The notes: generated by a model from the letters alone, not told the origin. 64,000 bases of DNA from Shewanella sp. GD04112 (GCF_029835735.1 NZ_JAOEAL010000001.1:2728001-2792000); one strand, 5' to 3'. Positions 36,323 to 46,242 are shown, counted from the first letter of the stretch. Made by a program: numbers and translations.

Positions 36323-37537
36323 TTATTCTTGAATTCGCTCAAGTTTTGCTAAATAAAAGCCATCGAAACCCGTCTCGGCGGGACTGATGGTTTCATCTTC
36401 GAGTAAACGGAAATTGGGGTTTTCCGCTAAGAAAGCATCAACTTGGCCGCGGTTTTCACAGGGGAAAATTGAGCAGGTCGCGTATACCACAATGCCACCA
36501 ACCTTCACCATGCGGCTATAACTGCTTAAGATATGCTTTTGCAGCTCCATCAGTACCGGCAAACGTTCGGCGGTATCACGCCATTTGGCATCGGGATTGC
36601 GCTTTAAAACCCCTAGGCCAGAGCAAGGCACATCGAGCAGTACACGATCGGCGCTGAGTTTTAAGCGTTTAATGGTTTTTGAGCCAACAATTAATCGGGT
36701 TTCGATATTGTGGGCACCATTACGGCGGGCGCGTTCCTTGAGGTTGTCGAGTTTCCATTGCTCCACATCCATCGCCAATAAACGGCCTTTGCCCTGCATC
36801 TGCGCGGCGATATGTAGGGTCTTGCCACCCGCTCCCGCACAGGCATCGATCACTCGCATTCCCGGTTTGGCATCGAGCGCGGCGGCCACACGTTGTGAGC
36901 CCGCATCTTGCTGCTCAAATAGACCGTCTTTAAAGCTGTTAGTGCGAAACAGCGCGGAATCAGAGGTCACTTCAAGGGCTGAATCAACGCCCTCCACCGC
37001 TTGGGTGGTGACAAACTCGGCTGCCAGTTTTTGCGCTAGCTCATCACGACTCACTTTAAGACCATTGACCCGCAGGAAACGTTTAGGCGGAGTGCTTAAG
37101 GCGGCGCGCTCCTTCTCCCAAGATGCACCAAGTTGGGCTTGACCCATAGCATCTAACCATTCTGGGCAACCGTCCCAAAGTACGGGTTGGCGCTGCGCCT
37201 GCTCGATACGCTCGGCTAAACGCTCGGCATCGACTGGCAAGGAATACTGCATCTTAGGCAGTTCTAGCTTGTGGAATAAATGCCACACATTAAGCAGCTT
37301 GGAGCCTAAGCGCTCCATTTCTTCCGGCTTAATTTCGGCTAAGAAACAATACAGATTTAACCGACGCAGAATATCGCCCGTCACAGTGGCAATACGCGCC
37401 TGTTCGGCGGGTACTAACTTTAACCCCGAAAAATGCTGAGAATAGGCCCGGTCTAAGGGTTTTCCTTCGCTCAGTACCATAGCTAAGATACTGATCACTA
37501 ATTCATTCGAGCTGGCAGAAAGCGGAGAATTCAACAT
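36323..37537 (-). CDS. RsmB/NOP2-type RNA m5C methyltransferase
   Basis: A 404-residue SAM-dependent RNA cytosine-5 methyltransferase. SAM motif I is VIDACAGAGGKTLHIA, motif IV DVPCSGLGVLKRNPD carries the releasing Cys, and motif VI VVYATCSIFPCENR carries the catalytic Cys. The N-terminal 150 residues form the helical NusB-like or linker region. It is probably an rRNA enzyme, but it lacks the neighbouring fmt/def of canonical rsmB, so RsmB itself is not certain. Confidence 0.88.
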   Translation of the reverse strand: MLNSPLSASSNELVISILAMVLSEGKPLDRAYSQHFSGLKLVPAEQARIATVTGDILRRLNLYCFLAEIKPEEMERLGSKLLNVWHLFHKLELPKMQYSLPVDAERLAERIEQAQRQPVLWDGCPEWLDAMGQAQLGASWEKERAALSTPPKRFLRVNGLKVSRDELAQKLAAEFVTTQAVEGVDSALEVTSDSALFRTNSFKDGLFEQQDAGSQRVAAALDAKPGMRVIDACAGAGGKTLHIAAQMQGKGRLLAMDVEQWKLDNLKERARRNGAHNIETRLIVGSKTIKRLKLSADRVLLDVPCSGLGVLKRNPDAKWRDTAERLPVLMELQKHILSSYSRMVKVGGIVVYATCSIFPCENRGQVDAFLAENPNFRLLEDETISPAETGFDGFYLAKLERIQE

Positions 37538-37645
37538 TTACAGGTCACCGTGAGTAATAAAACCGGGGGATCATAGGAGGTCAGGCACTAATACGCAAGT
37601 AAACAGATGCCCAGTTGCCTTTTAGAGGCAAAAAAGTCCAATAAA

Positions 37646-37673
37646 AAAGCGATCCATGGGGATCGCTTTTATC
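37646..37673 (-). terminator. Intrinsic terminator after the sugar permease gene
   Basis: AAAAGCGATCC and GGATCGCTTTT pair perfectly over 11 bp with a 4-base loop. T-runs follow on the minus strand. It ends the alpha-glucosidase/permease transcript 17 bp past its stop. Confidence 0.88.
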
Positions 37674-37689
37674 GAATCGGCCAATGCCT

Positions 37690-38961
37690 TTACATCTTAG
37701 AGCCTTTCGCTCCATAGAACAGGATAAAACCATAGCACACCACTGGCAGAATAAAGGCCAATTGAATGCCTAAGTTATCGGCTAATACGCCTTGTAACAA
37801 TGGCACAATAGCACCACCCACAATGGCTAAACAGAGAATACCGCTACCCTGCGACGTGTGCGGACCGAGGTCACGCAGCGCTAAGCTGAAAATTGTGGGG
37901 AACATAATGGAGTTAAATAATCCCACACCCAAAATCGCCCACATCGCCAGCGTGCCGCTGCTGGTGATCGCTACCAGCACCAACAATGCCGCCATCAAGG
38001 CATTGAAAGCCAGCACTGTGCCAGCAGGGATTTTTTGCATTACCGCCGAACCGATAAAGCGCCCGACCATAGCGCCGCCCCAGTAATAGGCGATGTAATG
38101 GGCCGCTTGCTCTTCTGGCATGCCGACGATGTGTGATTCGCCGAGGAAGTTAACTAAGAAGCTACCAATCGACACTTCTGCGCCCACATAAACAAAAATC
38201 CCCACCGCACCTAACACCAAATGGGTGCTTTGCAGTGCGCTAGTCTTGCCTAAATGAGTTTGTACTTCGCCCGCAGCGGCTTCGCTGTGTTCACGGATCA
38301 CTGGCAAATCGAGCTTAGCGAAAATCACCGCCAGTACGGCTAGCGCGGTCGCTAACAACAAATAAGGCAACTTAACCACTTCCGCCTCGGCATTGGCTTG
38401 CGCTAATTCAGAGGATGCCGTGGCTGCAACGGACAAAATCAAAATCGAGCCAAAAAATGGCGCAACTGTAGTCCCTAGTGCGTTAAAGGCTTGCGTCAGG
38501 TTTAAGCGGCTCGATGCCGTCTGGCTGCTGCCTAGCGCGTTAACATAGGGGTTAGCCGCCACTTGTAAAATCGTGATCCCTGAGGCCAGAACAAACAGCG
38601 CACCGAGGAACAATCCGTAGGTCGCAAAGGACGCGGCGGGATAGAACAAACCACAGCCGATACTCGCAATCACTAACCCTGTGACTATGCCTTTTTGATA
38701 ACCGAGTCGTTTCACTAACTGCCCCGCCGGGATCGACACCAGAAAATAAGCGCCAAAGAAGCAGAACTGGATCAACATCGCTTGGGTGTAATTGAGTGAA
38801 AACACCGCCTTAAGATGGGGGATCAGAATATCGTTCAGACAAGTAATAAAGCCCCACATAAAAAACAGTGAGGTCAATGAGACTAACGCAAAACGATAAT
38901 TACCGTTTCCCGCCTCGCTCACGCTGCTCGTGTGGCTGCTGGTGTTTATAGATGACGCCAT
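37690..38961 (-). CDS. Sugar MFS transporter, FucP/GluP family
   Basis: A 423-residue inner-membrane proton symporter with 12 predicted helices. SLFFMWGFITCLNDILIPHLKAVFSLNYTQAMLIQFCFFGAYFL-type start (FMWGFITCLNDILIPHLK) and VAANPYVNALG identify the fucose/glucose/GlcNAc permease group. It is downstream of an alpha-glucosidase on the same strand (126 bp gap with a short hairpin near 38992-39011). Glucose or maltose are therefore the likely substrates, an inference from context. Confidence 0.85.
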   Translation of the reverse strand: MASSINTSSHTSSVSEAGNGNYRFALVSLTSLFFMWGFITCLNDILIPHLKAVFSLNYTQAMLIQFCFFGAYFLVSIPAGQLVKRLGYQKGIVTGLVIASIGCGLFYPAASFATYGLFLGALFVLASGITILQVAANPYVNALGSSQTASSRLNLTQAFNALGTTVAPFFGSILILSVAATASSELAQANAEAEVVKLPYLLLATALAVLAVIFAKLDLPVIREHSEAAAGEVQTHLGKTSALQSTHLVLGAVGIFVYVGAEVSIGSFLVNFLGESHIVGMPEEQAAHYIAYYWGGAMVGRFIGSAVMQKIPAGTVLAFNALMAALLVLVAITSSGTLAMWAILGVGLFNSIMFPTIFSLALRDLGPHTSQGSGILCLAIVGGAIVPLLQGVLADNLGIQLAFILPVVCYGFILFYGAKGSKM

Positions 38962-39087
38962 AGTTGTGCTCTCTAATCATGTTTTTATTATCTAAAGGGA
39001 ATGTCCCTTAGGCGTTTTCGTACCACGACAGGCAGTCACAATGAATTTGTGCTGCCTATCCGAAGTGGTGTTATGCCCGGTTGAAAA

Positions 39088-40710
39088 CTAGTTCAACAGC
39101 GCATAAAAGCAGGCGTAGGCCGAAAATGTCAATGTGTCGGCGACCCTTTGCGCAGTTTTCAACCCGTGACCGGTAATTTCTTGCTGTAGGTTGAGCTCCT
39201 TCAGTGACCATTCAATTTCCTGATCTAACAGATTGAAGCACACCAGTAACTTTTGCTCACCGAGCGTGCGCACAAATACCAATAAAGGTTCAGGCGCGTC
39301 GAGGAACTCAATCTCCCCTTCGATTAAAATAGGATAGCCTTTGCGCCACGCGAGGAACTGACGATAACCCTGCAGCATTGATGCGGGATCGGCTTCTTGC
39401 ACATCGACCGCCAATGCTCTGTGTGCATTCGCCACAGGCAACCAAGGTGTTACTTGGCTAAAGCCGCTAAAATCGGCGTGCTGTTCCCACGGCATCGGAG
39501 TGCGGCAACCATCACGGCCCTTAAACATTGGCCAGAAAGTTTTACCGAAGGGATCCTGCAATTCATGGTATTCAATTGGCGCCTCGGTTAAGCCGAGCTC
39601 TTCCCCTTGGTAACTACAAACACTGCCGCGAAGTGAGCTGAGCATGGCATTAAGCATTTTCACCATGTCGTGGGTTTGCTTGCCCCGTCCCCAACGGCTG
39701 GCGACGCGCTGCACATCGTGGTTACCAATCGCCCAGCAAGGCCAACCATCACCAATACTCGCTTCGAGTGCCTCGACGGTTTGGCGAATATAAGCGGCGC
39801 TATAGTCATCGGTCAGCAGCTCAAAACTGTAGGCCATATGTAAGCGGTCTTCACCCTTGGTATAGGCAGCCATCACGGCGAGAGAATCCTCAGCGGAGAC
39901 TTCGCCTAAAGTCACGGCGCCCGGATAGCGATTGATCAACTGGCGTAATTCTTCAATAAATAGAATCGTTTGCGGACGATCATTATTGTAGTAATGGTAC
40001 TGATAGGCATAGGGATTATCTTCACTGAATCCGCGACCTTGGCGTTTATCCTTAGGTTTTGCCGGATTATCCCGTAGCTGCTCATCGTGATAACAGAAGG
40101 TAATGGCATCTAAGCGGAAACCATCGACACCTTTCTTCAACCAAAACTCCACATTATCTAACACGGCTTGACGCACTTCAGGATTATGGAAGTTTATATC
40201 GGGCTGACTGCGTAAAAAGTTGTGCAGATAATACTGTTGTCTGCGCGGTTCCCACTCCCAGGCGCAACCACCGAAAATCGCTAACCAGTTGTTTGGCGCC
40301 GTTCCATCTTCTTTAGGATCGGCCCACACATACCAATCGGCCTTACGATTGGTGCGGCTCTCGCGGCTCTCACAAAACCAAGCATGCTGATCTGAGGTAT
40401 GGCTGAGCACTTGGTCGATAATGACTTTAATGCCGCGTTGATGGGCTTTTTCAATCAGCTCATCGAAATCCTGCATCGAACCAAATAAGGGATCGACCTC
40501 ACGATAGTCACTGATATCGTAACCAAAATCGTCCATGGGCGATTTAAAGAACGGCGAAATCCAAATGGCATCCACATTCAGGCTGGCAATATAGTCCAAC
40601 TTGGTGATAATACCGCGCAGATCGCCAACGCCATCACCATTAGTATCCAAAAGGCTACGTGGATAGATTTGATAGATCACGGCTCCACGCCACCAAGTTA
40701 ACTCACTCAT
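39088..40710 (-). CDS. GH13 alpha-glucosidase (oligo-1,6-glucosidase type)
   Basis: A 540-residue cytoplasmic alpha-glucosidase (no signal peptide) that would release glucose from maltodextrins. WWRGAVIYQIYPRSLLDTNGDGVGDLRGI is the classical start of this subfamily (WWRGAVIYQIYPRS). The catalytic residues are D201 (GVDGFRLDAIT), E270 (TLGEVSAED) and D332 (AIGNHDVQR). The C-terminal beta-sandwich begins near 455. It is divergent from a TonB-dependent receptor and followed by a sugar permease. Confidence 0.92.
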   Translation of the reverse strand: MSELTWWRGAVIYQIYPRSLLDTNGDGVGDLRGIITKLDYIASLNVDAIWISPFFKSPMDDFGYDISDYREVDPLFGSMQDFDELIEKAHQRGIKVIIDQVLSHTSDQHAWFCESRESRTNRKADWYVWADPKEDGTAPNNWLAIFGGCAWEWEPRRQQYYLHNFLRSQPDINFHNPEVRQAVLDNVEFWLKKGVDGFRLDAITFCYHDEQLRDNPAKPKDKRQGRGFSEDNPYAYQYHYYNNDRPQTILFIEELRQLINRYPGAVTLGEVSAEDSLAVMAAYTKGEDRLHMAYSFELLTDDYSAAYIRQTVEALEASIGDGWPCWAIGNHDVQRVASRWGRGKQTHDMVKMLNAMLSSLRGSVCSYQGEELGLTEAPIEYHELQDPFGKTFWPMFKGRDGCRTPMPWEQHADFSGFSQVTPWLPVANAHRALAVDVQEADPASMLQGYRQFLAWRKGYPILIEGEIEFLDAPEPLLVFVRTLGEQKLLVCFNLLDQEIEWSLKELNLQQEITGHGLKTAQRVADTLTFSAYACFYALLN

Positions 40711-40857
40711 ATTGCCCCTTTATCCTTATTCTTCAGCGCGCTAACCCAAAAACTCTCACATGAGCAGTTACAATCATGTTACTGCGGAGTAAAGGCGCTA
40801 CGGCTTGTATTAGTGGCAACGAGCATACGTGAACAGGGAAATAAGGTTCAATACGCC

Positions 40858-40871
40858 TGCATACGTATGCA
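40858..40871. promoter_or_regulatory. Perfect palindromic operator TGCATACGTATGCA
   Basis: A 14-bp perfect palindrome centred on CG, the form expected of a LacI-family repressor site. It is not an ORF or terminator element. The regulator (a MalR-type protein is the natural guess in Shewanella sugar loci) is not in this window. Confidence 0.6.
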
Positions 40872-41006
40872 AAACAGACTATCATTAGACTTGTCTGATA
40901 AAGATAAAATTAACCCTTTACTAACATAAGGTTGCGTTGAAATAGCCGGAGATAAAATCGGAGTTTTTTTGGCCGAAATGCCGGTTTTGGCAGGCCAATG
41001 ACCTAT

Positions 41007-41020
41007 TGAATACGTATGCA
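41007..41020. promoter_or_regulatory. Second operator copy, one mismatch
   Basis: TGAATACGTATGCA differs from the perfect palindrome at a single position. It overlaps a possible -35 (TTGAAT) of the receptor gene, which would fit repression. Confidence 0.55.
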
Positions 41021-41208
41021 CAATATTGTGACGCCAAGATTCTCGGGAGTAGTATCTTCACCGTTGCATAACAATTTGGTCACAAACGCAGCACTTATGC
41101 AGTCAATTAAGCGCCGAGATACCAAAAAAAGGCCGCAAAAACAATGCGGTAATAACGATAAAACGCTCTACATAAGCGGTAAAAAGCGACTTCAAGGGGA
41201 AGATAGAA

Positions 41209-44028
41209 ATGATGCGATTTAAACCCAGCTTGCTGACCTTAGCACTCGTTGCTGCTGGCGCCAGTATGCACTCCTACGCAGCAGATGATGTAAAAGAAAA
41301 AGACCTAAAAGCCAAAGATGCCGAAATTGAAGTAATCCAAGTTAAAGGCTTCAGAACCAGTGTGATCAAATCGCTTAATGAAAAACGTTTTGGCGATACC
41401 GTATCTGAATCTATCTCTGCCGACGACCTCGGCGCCCTGCCCGACCAATCTATCGCCGATGCGTTAACCCGTTTACCAGGCGTCACCGCTGTTCGTACTG
41501 GCGGCCAAGCTAGTGGTTTGAACATCCGTGGTCTGGATGGCGATTTCGTGTTTGCAACCCTCAATGGCCACGAACAGGTGACCACTGGTGGTAAACGTGC
41601 CATTGAGTTTGACCAATATCCATCCGAATTAATTAGTCAGGCAGCGGTTTACAAAACACCTAAAGCCTCGCTGATCGAAGGCGGCGTGGCCGGTACGGTT
41701 GAATTAAAAACCGCCGATCCGCTGAAGAATGACAAAGATCAATCATTCAATATCAATGCCCGTGGCAGTTTTAACGATCGCGCCGATGAAATCTCCGATG
41801 CAGAGCAATACGGCAATCGTTTAAGTCTCGCTTATCAAGGTAAATTCCTCGAAGACACCTTAGGGGTGGCAGTAGGCTATGCCCACCTGTATCAACCTTA
41901 TGTTGCAAGCCAATTCATTGGGTTACGTTTTAATGATGATAAAAAAGACGTTAACGGTGACGGTGTAACCGAAGCGATTAGTGAAGGTTTTGAACTGCAA
42001 CAAAAAGGCGGTGACGATACCCGTGATGGTTATATGGCTGCTATCCATTGGCAACCGAGTGATAGCCTAAGTGTGAAGGGCGATCTATTCCACTCTAAAT
42101 TTACCTCTGAAAACTTTGCCCGAGGTTTCCGCGTCAAGTCATTGAAAAACGGCACTATCAGTGATGCCGTTGTCGAAAACGGTTCTATGACGGGTGGTAC
42201 AGTCTCTACTGATGGCACGGATAACTTTGCGGTTTTCGTGATCAACGATAACGACTCAAAATACTCAGAATTGACTTCAGGCTCATTGAACCTTGAATGG
42301 AATAACGGTGGCGCACTGACAGTGGCGGCCGATGTCAGCTATTCCAAAGCCGATGGTGAATTCGTTAACGGCGGTACTCGCGCCGTATTGTACGATGATC
42401 TAGGCAATGAAGTTCGTTCAGCTGAATCTGTTACTTATCAACTGAATGGTTTAAATCCTGCGGATGTCAGCTTTGCTAACGACTATACCAATACCTCGAC
42501 CCTAGGTCTGAAAGAAGTGGGTATGTGGCCGTATAATCAGCAAAACGATCTGATTGCCTACAAGCTCGATTTTAACTATGTCTTAGACACCAGCTTTGTC
42601 TCTTCTGTTGATTTTGGTGTGCGTTATGCTGAACGTGAATTCAACGCACAGCGTTCACAGGCAGGTTACGGTTTCGAGTTTGGTAAAAACCCTGATAATC
42701 AACCAGTCCTAGCTCTGAACGGCGATATGGCCAAAGTGGTTGATTTTGGTGGTGAATTAGCAGGTTACCCAAGTTTCCTCGCCATTGACTTTAACAAAGC
42801 CATTGAACTGGTGAACGCACAACTGGCAGCAACTGGCCAATCACCTTTCACTCCAACGGCGAACTGGTCAAATAACTGGACCATGATCCAAAGCGGCGCG
42901 GTCAATGAAGATGTATTAGCCGGTTACGTGCAGGCAAACTTAGACTTCGATATCGGCGATGTTAAAGTCACAGGTAACTTAGGTGTACGTGTCGTACACA
43001 CAGATCAAAGCAGTACGGGTCTGCAACAGGTGGGTTATGGTTTAGGTGAAGCCATTACCGATGAACAAGGCGTCGTAAGCACGGATTATATCCGTAACAA
43101 GGTCGGCAAAACCTATACCGACTACTTACCGTCACTGAACTTAACTTTCCACCTGACTGAAAACGATCAACTGCGTTTTGCAGCGGCCTCTGTGATGTCA
43201 CGCCCACCAATCGACAAGTTAAAGTCAGGTATGGGTTCTTGGTATGACGATTCTGCTACGCCAGGATACAAAAAGTACAATGCGTGGGGTAACACCAGTC
43301 CGTTATTAGATCCTTTCTATGCGGATCAATATGACTTGTCCTACGAGCACTACTTTGAAGAGTCTGAGGGTGCGGTCGTTGTGGCCTTGTTCTATAAAGA
43401 TATTAAATCTTTCATCAACAACTTCACTATTCAACCATTTGATTTTGAAGCGAATGGCTTTATCGTGCCCGATACCATTATCGACAATGGCGTTGAGTTC
43501 CCAGTTGTTAAAGATGAAGGCCAATATCAAACAGCCATCAACAACGATAAAGGCGGTTATATCCGTGGTATCGAGTTAGGCTATACCCAAGTGTTTGATT
43601 TCCTGCCGTCACCTTTAGATGGTTTAGGTTTCACTGGTAGCTATTCCTATTCAGACAGTGAAGTGGAATTCACCACAGACTTAAGCGGTTCTAACCTGAC
43701 CATTCCATTACCAGGTCTGTCTGAAAACGTGCTGAACACTACCCTGTTCTACACCTTAGATGGTTTCGATACCCGTGTGAGCATGAGATACCGTAGTAGT
43801 TATGTGTCAGAGCAAGTTGCGGTTGAATCTCAATTGGCGTTCTTTGATGCAGAAACGATTGTGGATTATCAGGCTTCTTATGCGCTGGACAACGGCCTTA
43901 AGTTCCTGTTCCAAATTAATAACCTCACCGATGAGCCTAATAAAACTTACTTTGGTGAAGAGCATCAAACCGGAACAATTCAATACTTCGGTAGACAATA
44001 TTTCCTGGGTTTAACCTACTCTCTGTAA
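41209..44028 (+). CDS. TonB-dependent receptor, probable maltooligosaccharide importer
   Basis: A 939-residue outer-membrane receptor. Signal peptide: MMRFKPSLLTLALVAAGASMHSYA. A TonB-box-like EIEVIQVKG follows near residue 41. The plug domain has IADALTRLPGVTAVRTGGQASGLNIRGLDGDF. The rest is a 22-strand type barrel with repeated aromatic and glycine turns. The annotation pattern (DDLGALPDQSIADALTRLPG) is that of the large CUT-type receptors used for glycans. Start ATG 41209 follows GGGGA. Flanking GH13 genes on both sides suggest starch-derived oligosaccharides as ligand. Confidence 0.92.
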   Translation: MMRFKPSLLTLALVAAGASMHSYAADDVKEKDLKAKDAEIEVIQVKGFRTSVIKSLNEKRFGDTVSESISADDLGALPDQSIADALTRLPGVTAVRTGGQASGLNIRGLDGDFVFATLNGHEQVTTGGKRAIEFDQYPSELISQAAVYKTPKASLIEGGVAGTVELKTADPLKNDKDQSFNINARGSFNDRADEISDAEQYGNRLSLAYQGKFLEDTLGVAVGYAHLYQPYVASQFIGLRFNDDKKDVNGDGVTEAISEGFELQQKGGDDTRDGYMAAIHWQPSDSLSVKGDLFHSKFTSENFARGFRVKSLKNGTISDAVVENGSMTGGTVSTDGTDNFAVFVINDNDSKYSELTSGSLNLEWNNGGALTVAADVSYSKADGEFVNGGTRAVLYDDLGNEVRSAESVTYQLNGLNPADVSFANDYTNTSTLGLKEVGMWPYNQQNDLIAYKLDFNYVLDTSFVSSVDFGVRYAEREFNAQRSQAGYGFEFGKNPDNQPVLALNGDMAKVVDFGGELAGYPSFLAIDFNKAIELVNAQLAATGQSPFTPTANWSNNWTMIQSGAVNEDVLAGYVQANLDFDIGDVKVTGNLGVRVVHTDQSSTGLQQVGYGLGEAITDEQGVVSTDYIRNKVGKTYTDYLPSLNLTFHLTENDQLRFAAASVMSRPPIDKLKSGMGSWYDDSATPGYKKYNAWGNTSPLLDPFYADQYDLSYEHYFEESEGAVVVALFYKDIKSFINNFTIQPFDFEANGFIVPDTIIDNGVEFPVVKDEGQYQTAINNDKGGYIRGIELGYTQVFDFLPSPLDGLGFTGSYSYSDSEVEFTTDLSGSNLTIPLPGLSENVLNTTLFYTLDGFDTRVSMRYRSSYVSEQVAVESQLAFFDAETIVDYQASYALDNGLKFLFQINNLTDEPNKTYFGEEHQTGTIQYFGRQYFLGLTYSL

Positions 44029-44039
44029 GTTGTCATCGT

Positions 44040-44076
44040 AAAAGCCTGCTTCACTGTGAAGCAGGCTTTTCTTTTT
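44040..44076 (+). terminator. Intrinsic terminator after the TonB-dependent receptor
   Basis: AAAGCCTGCTTCA and TGAAGCAGGCTTT form a 13-bp stem with a 3-base loop, followed by a T-rich tract. The amylase genes downstream probably have their own promoter or depend on read-through. Confidence 0.9.
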
Positions 44077-44157
44077 ACCCATAATAATAGTGAGATGATA
44101 CGCCGCTCTTTATTTCTAAAGTCACACTTAAAACCTACCCGATAAAAGGCCCATAGT

Positions 44158-46155
44158 ATGATACGTCACAGTCTACTCTTCGCCCTTGTGTTAACCGCCT
44201 CTTCTCCCTTATCTATTTCGGCACAGACCAACAATAGCCCCGTCAGCAGTACAGCATCTTTTCATCTCGAGCCACTCTCTTGGTGGGCGGGCATGCATAA
44301 TCCTAAGTTGCAACTGATGCTCCACAGCAATGCACTGCCCGCGGATGCTACGCAACTTAAGGTTGAGATTACTGGCCAAGATGTGGTGTTTGAAGGGGTT
44401 GAGCAAACGGATAATCCCCATTATTTGTTTATCAATTTAGACTTGCGCCAAGCCAAATCGCAGACCATTGATATCCGCATTGTCGCTGGCAACAAGCAGC
44501 TCTTCCAACTGCCCTACACTTTAGCTGATCGGGCAGATGGCAGCCGCGAACGCCAAGGTTTTAGCAATAAAGATGTTATTTACCTTATCACCCCAGACCG
44601 ATTCGCCAATGGCAACCTAAGCAATGACAATCAGGCCGATATGCTCGAGCATGCGGCGCCTGATAATTCCGATGGTCGCCATGGCGGCGATATCGAAGGT
44701 ATACGCCAGCACTTAGATTACTTAGCCAAATTAGGTGTCACTCAGCTGTGGATCAACCCACTGCTTGAAAATAACCAAGCCCAATACTCCTACCATGGTT
44801 ACGCCATTACCAATCTCTATCGGGTCGACCCGCGTTTTGGCAGCAATCAGGATTACCAAAAGTTAGTCACAGAGGCCAAACAACATGGCCTTGGGGTGAT
44901 TAAAGACGTAGTGCTTAACCATATTGGCTCAAACCATTGGTGGTTAAAGGATTTACCAAGCAGTGACTGGCTCAATTATCCACTAAAGCCCGATACAACT
45001 GACGCCCAAACGGCTCCTGCGGCCAGTTCTACCAGCCCTAGTTCTACCAGCCCGAACTTTACCAGTCATAGGCGCACCACAGTGCAAGATCCCTACGTCG
45101 ACACACAGGATAAAAGTGACTTTGTCGACGGTTGGTTTGTCGATTCGATGCCCGATCTCAATCAGCGCAACCCAAAGCTTGCGACTTATCTTATTCAAAA
45201 CAGCATTTGGTGGGTGGAATACGCAGGGCTTTCGGGCATTCGCGAAGACACCTATTCCTACGCCGATAAAACCTTTTTAGCCCAATGGTCAAAGGCCTTA
45301 ATGACCGAATACCCACATTTTAATATTGTCGGCGAAGAGTGGACCGCCAACCCCATTACTGTCTCCTATTGGCAAAAAGGCAAAATCAATGCCGATGGCT
45401 ATACCTCGGATTTACCAAGCCTGATGGACTTTCCACTCTATGAAAAGCTGGTTGAAAGCCTGAACGAGCCCGAAGGCTGGGATACTGGTTTTATCAAGCT
45501 TTACGAGATGTTAGCGAATGATGTGGTGTATGCTAACCCAAGCCAGTTAGTCCTCTTTGAAGGCAACCACGACACCAATCGGATTTATAGTCTGCTGAAA
45601 GAAAACCTGCCGCTGTACCAAATGGCCCTCACCTATGTGTTAACGGCCAAACGCATTCCACAGCTGTTTTACGGCACAGAAGTATTAATGACCAGCCCAA
45701 CCGAAGGCCGCCACGACGGTGTAGTGCGTAGCGATTTTCCGGGTGGCTTTGCCAATAGCAAGGTCAACGGTTTTAGCGGTAAAGGACTAAACGCAAAACA
45801 GCAGCAAGCGCTTGCGTTTGTGCGCGCCCTACTCAATTACCGCAAACATTCAGCCGCGCTGCAAACGGGCGATTTACTGCACTTTGTGCCGCAAAACGGC
45901 ATTTATGTTCAATTTCGCTGCGCGGCAAAACATGCCACAGCGGGAAATGCCTGCTACCAAGCCGATGCGGATAAAGTGATGGTGATTTACAACAAGAATG
46001 ACCAAGCACAAACGCTGGAGTTAAGCCGCTTTAGTAAGGTATTGGCAGGCAATACTTCGGCAAACTCAGTCTTCACAGGTGATAAGTTCATGCTTAATCA
46101 ATCAGTTACTCTGCCACATGCTGGCGTTATGTTGCTTGAGCTTAATCACCAATAA
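44158..46155 (+). CDS. Exported GH13 cyclomaltodextrinase/neopullulanase-like enzyme
   Basis: A 665-residue exported glucan hydrolase. Signal peptide: MIRHSLLFALVLTASSPLSISA. An N-terminal cyclomaltodextrinase-type beta-sandwich (about 35-125, with EPLSWWAGMHNPKLQLMLH) precedes the barrel. Catalytic residues: D364 (SGIREDTYSY), E393 (IVGEEW) and D472 (FEGNHDTNR). A Ser/Thr/Pro insert (residues about 287-303) coded by 15-bp repeats interrupts the barrel. The overall plan resembles Bacteroides SusA, a periplasmic neopullulanase. Confidence 0.88.
   Translation: MIRHSLLFALVLTASSPLSISAQTNNSPVSSTASFHLEPLSWWAGMHNPKLQLMLHSNALPADATQLKVEITGQDVVFEGVEQTDNPHYLFINLDLRQAKSQTIDIRIVAGNKQLFQLPYTLADRADGSRERQGFSNKDVIYLITPDRFANGNLSNDNQADMLEHAAPDNSDGRHGGDIEGIRQHLDYLAKLGVTQLWINPLLENNQAQYSYHGYAITNLYRVDPRFGSNQDYQKLVTEAKQHGLGVIKDVVLNHIGSNHWWLKDLPSSDWLNYPLKPDTTDAQTAPAASSTSPSSTSPNFTSHRRTTVQDPYVDTQDKSDFVDGWFVDSMPDLNQRNPKLATYLIQNSIWWVEYAGLSGIREDTYSYADKTFLAQWSKALMTEYPHFNIVGEEWTANPITVSYWQKGKINADGYTSDLPSLMDFPLYEKLVESLNEPEGWDTGFIKLYEMLANDVVYANPSQLVLFEGNHDTNRIYSLLKENLPLYQMALTYVLTAKRIPQLFYGTEVLMTSPTEGRHDGVVRSDFPGGFANSKVNGFSGKGLNAKQQQALAFVRALLNYRKHSAALQTGDLLHFVPQNGIYVQFRCAAKHATAGNACYQADADKVMVIYNKNDQAQTLELSRFSKVLAGNTSANSVFTGDKFMLNQSVTLPHAGVMLLELNHQ
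45025..45069 (+). repeat. Three in-frame 15-bp repeats inside the GH13 gene
   Basis: AGTTCTACCAGCCCT, AGTTCTACCAGCCCG and the diverged AACTTTACCAGTCAT follow one another, coding SSTSP-like units. Because the unit is a multiple of three, copy-number change would lengthen or shorten a surface linker without breaking the frame. Confidence 0.8.
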
Positions 46156-46196
46156 CCCATACTCAATCAAACAGCTAAGCATGCTTAGCTAACAGC

Positions 46197-46220
46197 GCGG
46201 CCAAACCATAGTTTGGCCGC
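46197..46220 (+). other. Perfect hairpin in the leader of the alpha-amylase gene
   Basis: GCGGCCAAAC and GTTTGGCCGC pair over 10 bp with a CATA loop, ending 22 bases before the TTG start at 46243. No T-run follows on the plus strand, so it looks like an mRNA-stabilising or processing element rather than a terminator. Confidence 0.5.
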
Positions 46221-46242
46221 CAAGTCAGTAAAGGAATCTAGG

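Larger units (their letters stand above)
40711..41208. promoter_or_regulatory. Divergent control region of the maltodextrin locus
   Basis: This 498-bp gene-free region lies between the alpha-glucosidase and receptor genes. It is A/T-rich and contains two palindromic operator-like sites, at 40858-40871 and 41007-41020, plus a weak 10-of-14 match at 40822-40835. One site lies about 150 bp from the leftward start codon and the other about 190 bp from the rightward one, so each transcript could be controlled separately. Confidence 0.6.

Noticed and set aside
38992..39011. Hairpin between alpha-glucosidase and permease as a terminator
   Set aside because: The stem is short with a bulge and no T-run follows on the minus strand, so it is unlikely to stop transcription.
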